Virus record (IMG/VR): IMGVR_UViG_3300008113_000151
Span: 1-37,699 of that record
DNA length: 37,699 nucleotides
Source of the DNA: a virus
Direction: 5' to 3' (one strand)
This document shows positions 29,545 to 36,909 of the stretch, one piece after another. A program made the position numbers and the translations under genes. How positions within the stretch are numbered: the stretch's first letter is position 1; each line of letters begins with the position of its first letter. The notes under the pieces are model-generated. The model saw nothing but the letters and a program-made list of their open reading frames with translations, was not told the DNA's origin and did no database searches.

Positions 29545-30152
29545 CAAAACATCCTTGCTTTAGCTTTTAAACCAGACGATGCTGTTTGCGCCCTATCGTC
29601 CTCAATCTCAAGTGCGTCTATTGCGCCTTGATAGTATTGCGCCCACGTTTGAATCCGAATGTCCTCTTTTAGATAAGGCGCTGAGTTAATCAAAGCGCCA
29701 TAAAGGTAAATGTCAGGCGCCTTTGACAAAAGCCAGTTAGAGGCTAACGTTTCACCCAGACGGGGGATTCGCTGATAATAGGTCAGTGTGGCGGTGTATG
29801 CACTATCAGGCACAGGCAAAAACTGAAAGTTATTCCCGATCACTGAAAAATCAGTTGGTCTGCCCGTTTGCGGGTTTGCCGCTTTAAACATTGCCATGCT
29901 GTCAATCGTGCGAAACTGCAAAGGCATAACTGGGTTAGTGTTTAACACCAATGAGCGCGTTTCCAAGAAATCAGTAGGCAGGGCTTTAAGTTCACCGTCC
30001 ACCGTAATTGTGGCGGTGGCTAACATTTGACGAACACGCAATTGTCGCTCAGTCTGTGTTTCACTCAAGGCAATAAAACCCGTTATAGACGCGTCAAGGT
30101 CATCACGGTTTAAAAAGTCAGCTATTTGGGCTTTGAGTTCTGTGTAGGTCAT
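29544..30152 (-). CDS. SU10-type head-tail adaptor protein
   Basis: 202 residues. DFLNRDDLDASITGFIALSE, then TERQLRVRQML, LPTDFLETRSLVL, FLPVPDSAYTATLTYYQRIP and LYGALINSAPYLKED is the adaptor family found beside SU10-like capsid proteins (established family). It forms a ring under the portal that joins the tail. It overlaps the preceding gene by ATGA. Confidence 0.8.
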   Translation of the reverse strand: MTYTELKAQIADFLNRDDLDASITGFIALSETQTERQLRVRQMLATATITVDGELKALPTDFLETRSLVLNTNPVMPLQFRTIDSMAMFKAANPQTGRPTDFSVIGNNFQFLPVPDSAYTATLTYYQRIPRLGETLASNWLLSKAPDIYLYGALINSAPYLKEDIRIQTWAQYYQGAIDALEIEDDRAQTASSGLKAKARMF

Positions 30153-30451
30153 TTGCCGAATACCTTGTATTTGGCTGAACGCTCATCAGCCAAGCAACGA
30201 TGAAACTGCTCTTTGGTAAACCAACCCTTGCGCTTCCACTCATCAAGCAATTGAAACGGAACCCCACGCAGAACCACTTTGCCATCATCCCAACGGTCAA
30301 GGCTAGAAGTCATGTTGTGAATGGCTTTGTTCTCATCCACAAGTTGTGTTTCGTCTTTGGTGATTTGATGGGTAATCGCACCATCTTCATGAAAGTGAAG
30401 TTTCTCAAAAACACCTGCTGCTTGGTTTACGTGGACAATGCGAGAATCCAT
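30149..30451 (-). CDS. Head-associated hypothetical protein (100 aa)
   Basis: Starts at ATG 30451 because GGAGGAAAG sits immediately upstream; an in-frame start at 30481 lacks this. MDSRIVHVNQAAGVFEKLHF, HQITKDETQLVDENKAIHNM, RGVPFQLLDEWKRKGWF occur in proteins placed after the capsid gene of SU10-like and related podophages. Function unknown, probably head completion or decoration. Confidence 0.6.
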   Translation of the reverse strand: MDSRIVHVNQAAGVFEKLHFHEDGAITHQITKDETQLVDENKAIHNMTSSLDRWDDGKVVLRGVPFQLLDEWKRKGWFTKEQFHRCLADERSAKYKVFGK

Positions 30452-30505
30452 CTTTCCTCCTGCTGTTGCCGATAGACCCAAACAAGCCTATTGGGAACAA
30501 CAGAA

Positions 30506-30522
30506 AGGGGATTGTAGCCCCT
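30506..30522 (-). terminator. Weak hairpin downstream of the capsid gene
   Basis: On the minus strand AGGGG, a 7-base loop and CCCCT, followed by TTCTGTTGTT. The stem is short and the U-run poor, so it would be a partial terminator or an mRNA-stabilising hairpin after the highly expressed capsid gene. Confidence 0.35.
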
Positions 30523-30536
30523 CTCCGTTATGCTGC

Positions 30537-31502
30537 TTAGGCCAATGTCGTGGTCAGGTCGAATACGCCGCCCAAACCCTTTTCATTGGTAACTTCCAAG
30601 CCCCACTCAGCCAAACACATAAACTTGCGAGCGTCGCCAGTCTTGGCAAGTTCTTCGCAAGAGTATGGGCGCAGGGTGTTCACAGACACGTAATCGGTGT
30701 CAATGAACAGTGCGTCACGCTCACGCTGGAAGGCGTTAGGAACGATAGACACAGGGCCAAAATCGCCCAAATAAACGTCTGCTGCACCAACGATGGTTGC
30801 AGTCTTTCTGTTTGTCTCGGTACGCAGTTGAGCAATACCAGCAAAGGTTGAGAACTTCTGCTTGTTCACAGGCCCGACCATGACCATATCGGTCTTAGCA
30901 CCGTTCTTGTACAGTTGTTGCAGAACGTCCTTAACCTGTGTTTCGGTGAAGGCGCGTTGTGTGCCGTCAGTGCGAACAGCAGTAGGAACGTTGGTGTAAA
31001 CAGGGTTTGCGCCCGTTGCACCAATGTTGGTGTTGGTCTTGATGAACGCCAGCACAGAACCAGTCTTACGTGGGTTGGTGGTTGCATCACCAGCAGCAGC
31101 GCCCTGATTGCTCAACAAAATGGCTTCTGCATCACGGCGAATTTCCAAGCCCTTCAACACCTTCTGATAGTTAATTTCAGAAGCGCGGCCCGCTTTACGA
31201 ACCTTTTCTTCGGTTTCGGAAATCAGGAAGGACTTACGCATAATCTGCGTGTAATTGCCCAAACGAATGGTAGGGGTAAGGGCTGCGTATGTTGTATCAT
31301 CGCCCTCAACAAACGCGTTATTCAGATCAACGGCGTTCAAGTCTTGGGTCTGCCACTCATAAAAAGTGTTGGATACAGACTTCTTGCCAGCGTTAGAGAT
31401 GAAAGGGGTTTCTTCCATTGCCACACGGCTGATTACGTCTGAAAGTTCTTCGCGGATGCCTTTAGCGGCATAGGTCTGAAATGTATTAGCAATTACTGCC
31501 AT
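30537..31502 (-). CDS. Major capsid protein (SU10 family)
   Basis: 321 residues. The N-terminus MAVIANTFQTYAAKGIREEL, SDVISRVAMEETPFISNAGK is the start of the SU10 major head family (DUF5309-like, HK97 fold). Later IRLGNYTQIMRKSFLISETE, LKGLEIRRDAEAILLSNQG and VYLGDFGPVSIVPNAF follow the same family. It starts 13 bp after the scaffold gene, and the scaffold-capsid order is as expected. There is no visible prohead protease, consistent with an uncleaved capsid protein. Confidence 0.88.
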   Translation of the reverse strand: MAVIANTFQTYAAKGIREELSDVISRVAMEETPFISNAGKKSVSNTFYEWQTQDLNAVDLNNAFVEGDDTTYAALTPTIRLGNYTQIMRKSFLISETEEKVRKAGRASEINYQKVLKGLEIRRDAEAILLSNQGAAAGDATTNPRKTGSVLAFIKTNTNIGATGANPVYTNVPTAVRTDGTQRAFTETQVKDVLQQLYKNGAKTDMVMVGPVNKQKFSTFAGIAQLRTETNRKTATIVGAADVYLGDFGPVSIVPNAFQRERDALFIDTDYVSVNTLRPYSCEELAKTGDARKFMCLAEWGLEVTNEKGLGGVFDLTTTLA

Positions 31503-31515
31503 GATGTTTCTCCAA

Positions 31516-32487
31516 TTAAGATTTCAAAAAACTAAGTAAAGCGGCCGCGTCTCTAATCGAACCTGTTTGGCTCAAACGCTGCTCGGCACGTTTCTTTGCA
31601 GAGTTATCCACAGTCCCCTTTGAACCAGGCTTTACCACTTGCTTTGCAACTGCGGGTTTTTGATTCACCACCGCCTGTTTCTTGCTCATCAACTGGTCAT
31701 ATAGCGCCGCTTTACGCAGTGCTACGATTGCCCTATGGTCAAAGGCTTGTGCAAGCTCATCATCAGAAAAGCCCAACTTCTTACCCTGCTCGATCACCAT
31801 TTGCTTTTCCGCTTTGGCTTTCTCTGCGTCTTTCCATTCTGGCACTACTGCCAACAATGCCTGACGCTCTCGCTCAAGGGTTTGAGCCATGATTTTCTGT
31901 TGCTCAACCTGCTGTAACTGCCCTAGCCGTTGTTGTTCAGCCGCAATGACTTGCTGCTTTTGCTGCTTTCGCTGCCACTCAGTCCACTGTAAGCTGTACT
32001 CAATCGGGTCTGTTGCTCGCAACGTGTCCCAATCGGGTTCTGCCCCTGCGGTTTGCTGAAGTTGCTCTGCCAAAGCTCCCAACAACTGCTGATACTGCTG
32101 CCTTTCACTCAGAACCGCATTTGCCTCAGCCTCAAACGTTCTACGCTGTTCAGCCAATTCCTGCGTTTTCTTCGTGTAGTCCTTCTGCCTCATGTAGCTG
32201 GCTTTGACATCCTCCGGTGTGACCTTGATTTGCTCGCCATCAATCTCTAGCGTCAAACTCTCAGGTTCCGTAGGCTCATCTTCGCCTTCTTCATCGACTT
32301 CAGACTCGCCTTCCTCTTCAGGCTCTTCACCCTCTGGTTCCGACTCGGACTCAGGTATTTCTACCTCGTCCTGTTGTGCCTCGACTTCGCCCTGTTCTCC
32401 GTCATCCGGCAGAGGTGTATCAAGTGCTGCTGCTGCGTCCATCAAAGATAATGATCCAGTCCCGCTAGGGGTTGCTGAAGTATCCAT
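31516..32487 (-). CDS. Scaffolding protein
   Basis: 323 residues. Residues about 28-78 are a very acidic, disordered stretch (Glu/Asp/Ser/Pro). Residues about 100-240 are a long Gln/Glu/Arg coiled coil, and the C-terminus is basic (KKRAEQRLSQTGSIRDAAAL). This acidic-coil-basic layout, together with the position directly before the capsid gene, is characteristic of scaffolds. The basic end should bind the inner face of the capsid and the protein should leave before packaging. Confidence 0.8.
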   Translation of the reverse strand: MDTSATPSGTGSLSLMDAAAALDTPLPDDGEQGEVEAQQDEVEIPESESEPEGEEPEEEGESEVDEEGEDEPTEPESLTLEIDGEQIKVTPEDVKASYMRQKDYTKKTQELAEQRRTFEAEANAVLSERQQYQQLLGALAEQLQQTAGAEPDWDTLRATDPIEYSLQWTEWQRKQQKQQVIAAEQQRLGQLQQVEQQKIMAQTLERERQALLAVVPEWKDAEKAKAEKQMVIEQGKKLGFSDDELAQAFDHRAIVALRKAALYDQLMSKKQAVVNQKPAVAKQVVKPGSKGTVDNSAKKRAEQRLSQTGSIRDAAALLSFLKS

Positions 32488-32511
32488 AGTTTAACACCTT
32501 CCTTTGTAAAA

Positions 32512-32775
32512 TCAATGCTTTCGGGTTCGCTTTGCTCGCTCTTCCTCAAACACGCCGTTGTTGCGCGAAGCGGATAGCGCCATCTCCAACCGTTGCACGG
32601 CATGGATGGTGTGATAAGCGGTTTCTCGGATTTCAGATTGTGACGGGGACGAACCAATAATCTTGTCCATTTCCGTTTTTACAATTGCATCCAAACTTGC
32701 ACGTAGAACCGGGTCTGCTAAGAGTTGCCCAGCACGTTTTCCGTCTGCAATGATTTGATCGACTTCTTCAGTCAT
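32512..32775 (-). CDS. Hypothetical head-region protein (87 aa)
   Basis: Helical product, MTEEVDQIIADGKRAGQLLA, DPVLRASLDAIVKTEMDKII, ending in a basic tail (RAKRTRKH). Short proteins with this GKRAxxLLxDPxL start are common near head genes of many phages, without known function. It abuts the upstream gene with no gap. Confidence 0.6.
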   Translation of the reverse strand: MTEEVDQIIADGKRAGQLLADPVLRASLDAIVKTEMDKIIGSSPSQSEIRETAYHTIHAVQRLEMALSASRNNGVFEEERAKRTRKH

Positions 32776-33201
32776 TTAAGCCTCACATAGTAAGATTGCG
32801 AGAATGGCTTCTTCATCATCTCGCACGAACGTCAGAACCACGGAAATTTCAGTCAGAATCGCCAGGCATTGCGCCTGCTCGGGGGTCTGTCTAAGCATTT
32901 CTTGCCGTAGTTCAAACTCGATAGCAGACAGACGGGCAAGCAACTCTGAGAGTGCTTGTGTGTCCGTGTCCTGTTCTGCGTACTGCTCCACCTGTGCTAA
33001 AACCTCTCGCACAGGCTTGGCTGCCTCGGGTGTAGATACACCCTCAGTCAGTTCTTCAAGCCGCCTAGCCGCCGTGAGGATGGCTTCTGTACGGCTTTCC
33101 TTATCGTAAACTTCATCGGGACGAATGTAGCGTTTAGGCGCAGCATCGGCATCCCGCTTTTTTTTGCGGAAGTTGTTTAGGAGTAGGGCTGCTAAGGCCA
33201 T
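32776..33201 (-). CDS. Hypothetical protein (141 aa)
   Basis: Begins MALAALLLNNFRKKKRDADA, a short hydrophobic start followed by a basic cluster, then RYIRPDEVYDK. The rest is helical and acidic with Leu/Glu heptads (ALSELLARLSAIEFELRQEM). No family is recognised. The start overlaps the stop of the TM protein at 33201. Possibly a small virion or head-assembly component. Confidence 0.5.
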   Translation of the reverse strand: MALAALLLNNFRKKKRDADAAPKRYIRPDEVYDKESRTEAILTAARRLEELTEGVSTPEAAKPVREVLAQVEQYAEQDTDTQALSELLARLSAIEFELRQEMLRQTPEQAQCLAILTEISVVLTFVRDDEEAILAILLCEA

Positions 33202-33572
33202 TAATGCAGTTTATTAGAAACTAGCGACCACAAAGCCGCCACAAGTCCACCAATGCCAGAGCCTAGCGCCATTTTCAGTAGCCAATCGTGGTGCGATACC
33301 TGCATTTTTAGGGCTTGAATGTCGCCGTGGATTTGGCGCAACTCTTTAAGTTCGTGGAATAGCGCGTCTATGCGCTCATGCACCCGCATAAGGGACTGCT
33401 TTACGTCTGAGTTCATGGCTTCTCGTGCCTTAAGCGAAACCTTGCCAATCTCTACAATGGCTTCAGTGGTCTGCGAAATGCGCTGATTCATCACATCAAG
33501 CTGACCCTGCATTTTGTCGGGACTGGTCACGATTTCATCTCCATCATTTATGAAAATCCATTTTGAGAACAT
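33201..33572 (-). CDS. XhlA/haemolysin-like coiled-coil membrane protein
   Basis: 123 residues. A helix of Glu/Lys/Leu/Ile (QRISQTTEAIVEIGKVSLKA, RVHERIDALFHELKELRQIH) leads to a single C-terminal membrane segment (WLLKMALGSGIGGLVAALWS, about residues 96-115). This is the layout of XhlA-like and other holin-accessory proteins, but also of membrane-anchored virion proteins. It lies away from the lysis genes, so a lysis role is only possible. Starts as TAATG on the preceding gene. Confidence 0.5.
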   Translation of the reverse strand: MFSKWIFINDGDEIVTSPDKMQGQLDVMNQRISQTTEAIVEIGKVSLKAREAMNSDVKQSLMRVHERIDALFHELKELRQIHGDIQALKMQVSHHDWLLKMALGSGIGGLVAALWSLVSNKLH

Positions 33573-33736
33573 TACAACTCTTCTACTTCCACCTGCAAAA
33601 TTGCTGTTGCCCGATTCAAAAGTGCGTCATACGTGATTTTCCAATCAGCCGTTTTGTACGCCTCAAGATGCTGTTTAATTTTTTCAAATTCGGCTGCGTC
33701 TTTCCCGTCGATTGTTATGGTTTTGGTGATTTTCAC
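33572..33736 (-). CDS. 54-residue hypothetical protein (GTG start)
   Basis: Product begins VKITKTITIDGKDAAEFEKI and ends ILQVEVEEL: a short strand, then helices. GTG (33734-33736) overlaps the previous TGA as GTGA, and its TAA overlaps the next ATG as TAATG. Both junctions point to a genuine, translationally coupled gene. No family is recognised. Confidence 0.6.
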   Translation of the reverse strand: MKITKTITIDGKDAAEFEKIKQHLEAYKTADWKITYDALLNRATAILQVEVEEL

Positions 33737-33942
33737 AGCGGATTTCCGTTCTCATCAACGTAGATAAGATCAGTTCTCGGTATGGACTGCCAAGCAGACC
33801 ATGAACCCAGACTTACGCCAAGCACAGAAAGCAAAGTGTCTTTAGTCCTGTATTGCAAATTCTCAAAGTACGAAACTTGACCATTGATTACTTCACGCTG
33901 CATTACACGTCGGATTTCTATGTTGTTGCTACCTATCGCCAT
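33733..33942 (-). CDS. Small hypothetical protein of the fibre module (69 aa)
   Basis: Starts at ATG 33942, with GGAGA six bases upstream, just after the stop of the collagen-like fibre; an upstream in-frame start lies inside that gene. MAIGSNNIEIRRVMQREVIN, then LQYRTKDTLLSVLGVSLGSW and TDLIYVDENGNPL. The pattern suggests a small beta protein. Unknown function. Confidence 0.55.
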   Translation of the reverse strand: MAIGSNNIEIRRVMQREVINGQVSYFENLQYRTKDTLLSVLGVSLGSWSAWQSIPRTDLIYVDENGNPL

Positions 33943-33943
33943 A

Positions 33944-35185
33944 TCAGTCTCCGACCACGGCGTGAGCACCACGCGTCACGTTGGCTGCTGCGGCTGAACA
34001 CTGAACAGTGACGCTTAAATTTAGTGCAGTGGCGTTATTGATTGCTACTGTCGCCCCCGCTGCTGTTGGCGTACCCAATGCCGCCGCTTGCTGAATCGCA
34101 AAGCCTAAGCCTGTCGCCGCCGCTGTAGTGGGGAAGTAGACTACAAAGTCTGCCGTACCCTGCGCGTTAGCTGCTTGCGCTGCTGATGTGGTTAGCTGTG
34201 CCACCAGACCATCTGCAATCGTCCCTGCTGCGCCAATACGTATGCGGTAAATTAAAGTGCCTGTACCTGCTGATTGGTGTAGCACACGAGCGCGAATAGA
34301 ATCCCCCGCAAGCAAGAAGTTAGCGGGGATTACCCACCTAGCCACAATGGTTTCAGTTGTCGTAGTTGCGTTTGCAAGTGTCGGTGGGCCGATACGTGCA
34401 CGGGGTGTTGCAACAGTCACAGCACCCGTTTGACCGTTTACGCTGTTCACTCCTGTAACTGCACCTGTTGCGCCGTTAAACGAGGTCACACCGCTGTTCG
34501 CAATGCTCATGGTGTCAGTCGCTGCATCAGCAGTTAAGACGATGCCCGTACCTGCGTTGATCGTTACTGTGTCAGCCGCTAAGTCAGCCTGTAACAATGT
34601 CGGGGTTGGGCTTGTGCCGACCTGTACGTTTGCAAACGTATTCTGCGGCGCGGACACTGTGCCTGTGATTGTCACACTGTCTGCTGCCGCATCCGTGGTC
34701 AGCGTAATGCCTGTACCCGCAACTAAGGTCAGTGTGTCGTTTGCGACTTCCGCTGCGACAGTAGTTTGACCACTGACTGCAATGTTCGTGAATGCCAATG
34801 CTGCTGGGCCAGTAGCACCTGTTGCGCCCCTGATGTCAGTTGCGCCTGCCAGATTAGTGAATCCTGTTGCGCCAATATAATTGGCTGTGGGCACTGTGGG
34901 CTTAGTTCCTGTCCCACCAGTGTAGTCCACAACACGCAACACACGGCGCTCGCCATCTGCTACGTTAGCCAATACGGGAGACCACCCTTTGTCGCCTTGC
35001 GCCCCTGTTGCTCCAGTAGCACCCTGCGCCCCCGTTGCACCTTGCGGGCCTGTGAAATCAAACAAGTTGCCGTTGGAGTCTTTAAGTTTTGGCATCCCGT
35101 TGGCATCTGCAAAGAAGCGAACGTACTGCATCCCTAGTGCCTCAACACCAACCCCCGCCGCGTTGCGCTTGAGTAGATCAAACAT
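33944..35185 (-). CDS. Collagen-like tail fibre protein
   Basis: 413 residues. The N-terminal part (about 1-44, YVRFFADANGMPKLKD) is followed by Gly-x-x triplets at about residues 46-67 (GPQGATGAQGATGATGAQG) and again near 119-127. Beta-rich repeats (VEVAND, TLTLVAGTGITLTTDAAADS, TVTINAGTGIVLTADAATDT) follow, and a compact C-terminal domain (about 275-413) resembles a trimeric fibre tip. It is probably a receptor-binding fibre. It overlaps the 56-residue gene upstream by 8 bp. Confidence 0.72.
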   Translation of the reverse strand: MFDLLKRNAAGVGVEALGMQYVRFFADANGMPKLKDSNGNLFDFTGPQGATGAQGATGATGAQGDKGWSPVLANVADGERRVLRVVDYTGGTGTKPTVPTANYIGATGFTNLAGATDIRGATGATGPAALAFTNIAVSGQTTVAAEVANDTLTLVAGTGITLTTDAAADSVTITGTVSAPQNTFANVQVGTSPTPTLLQADLAADTVTINAGTGIVLTADAATDTMSIANSGVTSFNGATGAVTGVNSVNGQTGAVTVATPRARIGPPTLANATTTTETIVARWVIPANFLLAGDSIRARVLHQSAGTGTLIYRIRIGAAGTIADGLVAQLTTSAAQAANAQGTADFVVYFPTTAAATGLGFAIQQAAALGTPTAAGATVAINNATALNLSVTVQCSAAAANVTRGAHAVVGD

Positions 35186-35348
35186 TAATTTCCCTCACAA
35201 TTCCAGCAAGCACCACAAGACCATCAACCACAACCACAGGGCCAGACAAAACGGGGTCGTTTGTTGGCGTATAAACTTTGTTAGTCGGAATGTACGACGG
35301 AACACTCAATTCCTCTTGCGGTACTCGGTTTATTCTGTATCCGCTCAT
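35178..35348 (-). CDS. 56-residue fibre-module protein
   Basis: MSGYRINRVPQEELSVPSYI followed by Val-rich strands (SGPVVVVVDGLVVLAGIVRE). Its ATG overlaps the stop of the NFPATQ-repeat protein as ATGA, and its stop overlaps the start of the collagen-like fibre. No family is known to me; the size suggests an adaptor or trimerisation element. Confidence 0.6.
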   Translation of the reverse strand: MSGYRINRVPQEELSVPSYIPTNKVYTPTNDPVLSGPVVVVDGLVVLAGIVREINV

Positions 35349-36607
35349 TCAATAAACTCCACAAAATACGATGCCGTGGAAGTAAACACCAATGTAGGCG
35401 CGGTAAGGTTAGCCCTTGGTGCAATTGTAATGCTTGCGCCTGCTGGAATGGTAATAGTCTGTCCACCGTTAATCGTCATGCTTGCACCCAAAAGCGCCCC
35501 GGCGGTGGCTGTGATAGCCAGAATCCGCTTGTTTGCCGCAACAGTTAAAGTGCCTGCCGTACCTGAGTTGTAACCCCATGTACCGCTCTCATCTGGAGTC
35601 TTGGCATCCAGGCTAGACAGCGATGCGTTGCCCGTTGTCTGGTTTGCTGCTGTTGCAGCGCCGTTGAGCGTCCCGAGGTTGGCTGTAACAGTGCCGCTAA
35701 CAGTTGCATTCAGGTTTGCTGCTGTTGCTTGTGTAACAGTTACAGTGCCGCTAACCGCTTGTGTAGCAGGGAAATTACCAACTTGGATAGTTTCTAATGC
35801 TGCAAGTGTCGTGCTGTCTAACGCCACGGTTCCAGATACGGCTTGTGTAGCGGGGAAATTCCCCACATTCACGCTGCCGTCTACGGTGATGGAATTACCA
35901 CCGTCTTGGATATTAACCGCAGCCGCCCCAGCACCGTTCTGAACTGTTATGGATTCAAGCGCAGTAAGGGTTGCGCTATCAAGTGCCACTGTGCCGCTAA
36001 CCGCCTGAGTGGCGGGAAAGTTGTTTACGCTTACTGTTGTCGTTTCAAGCGCCGCCAGTGTTGCGGAGTCTAACGCAACAGTGCCGCTTACTTGTTGCGT
36101 TGTCGGAAAGTTTCCAACATTTACCGAGCCGGTAACAGTTACACTATCCTGTGCTGATGACAGATTGCGAATATCAAAGTCAGTTGCGGATACAGCAACC
36201 GTGTTGCCTATGTTGATCGTCTCTAATGCCGCCAATGTACCGACAGACAACGACACAGTGCCATCAACGGTAACAGGCTCAGCAATGTTTACCGTACCTT
36301 CAACCGACACCACACCAGTGACCACCGCCTCAACGGTAAGCGCCCCTGAAGGCGTTACCTTCACATCGTGATACTCGCCACCCTGCGCTGTGCTAAAGCC
36401 CTGAATAACGCTGTGTGTAACTAACCCCCAGTCGTCTGTGGTTAGGTTTGTCCCCATCTGCCGAACTTCAGCACGAGCGCCAGGTATCTCAGGGTCAGAG
36501 ATAACCACACCCTCGCGGAAAAGGTCAACTCCCGCAGGAGTTGTGACCTTCGTTCCTTCAAGGCTATCAGGGCCTTCACCAATGAGGACGGCTGCATCTA
36601 TTGTCAC
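35345..36607 (-). CDS. Repeat-containing virion protein (NFPATQ repeats)
   Basis: 420 residues. After an N-terminal domain (about 1-95), four to five units of about 28 residues follow. They are built on VxVGNFPATQAVSGTVALDS and TLAALETI, separated by variants such as VNIAEPVTVDGTVSLS. The C-terminus (about 345-420, TAGTLTVAANKRILAITATA) is a beta domain. These repeats occur in structural proteins of diverse tailed phages, likely as beta-helical or beta-solenoid stalks. It overlaps both neighbours (ATGA). Confidence 0.7.
   Translation of the reverse strand: MTIDAAVLIGEGPDSLEGTKVTTPAGVDLFREGVVISDPEIPGARAEVRQMGTNLTTDDWGLVTHSVIQGFSTAQGGEYHDVKVTPSGALTVEAVVTGVVSVEGTVNIAEPVTVDGTVSLSVGTLAALETINIGNTVAVSATDFDIRNLSSAQDSVTVTGSVNVGNFPTTQQVSGTVALDSATLAALETTTVSVNNFPATQAVSGTVALDSATLTALESITVQNGAGAAAVNIQDGGNSITVDGSVNVGNFPATQAVSGTVALDSTTLAALETIQVGNFPATQAVSGTVTVTQATAANLNATVSGTVTANLGTLNGAATAANQTTGNASLSSLDAKTPDESGTWGYNSGTAGTLTVAANKRILAITATAGALLGASMTINGGQTITIPAGASITIAPRANLTAPTLVFTSTASYFVEFIE
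35735..36120 (-). repeat. Tandem repeats encoding the NFPATQAVSGTV units
   Basis: Imperfect DNA repeats of about 84-120 bp encode the NFPATQAV/SGTVALDS blocks in the gene at 35345-36607. Individual copies share runs such as the code for ATQAVSGTV. Length variation in this tract could change fibre length by recombination. Confidence 0.65.
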
Positions 36608-36909
36608 CCAAACACCCTCACAGGAGAATTAACCTCAACCGCCATCGCATCCCAACCCTCTGGAACCTCACCCAGAAGGTTTACGTGCCACCCGGGTATA
36701 TAAGTTGGCTCTAGCACCCCCAAGCCATCTTCATCCAGAACAGGCTCGCCTTCATCGTCCAGAACAGGCGTTTTGCCGCCGTCAGGGATCAAGCCAATCA
36801 CTGACAAGACAAAACCCTCGCCAGCGATTTCACTTGCAGGGGAAAGTTTCAGTTTCGCCAACTCACTCAAGAATTGGCTTTCGGACTCAAATTTCAGAAA
36901 AGTTGTCAT
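36604..36909 (-). CDS. Hypothetical fibre-module protein (101 aa)
   Basis: MTTFLKFESESQFLSELAKL, then DEGEPVLDEDGLGVLEPTYI and GWHVNLLGEVPEGWDAMAVE. The last part resembles small phage tail proteins with a PGWHVN...PxGW pattern. Acidic, soluble, no catalytic motif. Overlaps the adhesin gene's stop and the next start by ATGA. It could be an adhesin chaperone or assembly factor (inference). Confidence 0.55.
   Translation of the reverse strand: MTTFLKFESESQFLSELAKLKLSPASEIAGEGFVLSVIGLIPDGGKTPVLDDEGEPVLDEDGLGVLEPTYIPGWHVNLLGEVPEGWDAMAVEVNSPVRVFG

Noticed and set aside
34989-35573. 194-codon plus-strand frame across the fibre genes
   Set aside because: It spans the antisense of three coupled genes, and its Cys/Pro-rich start mirrors the Gly-x-x repeats.
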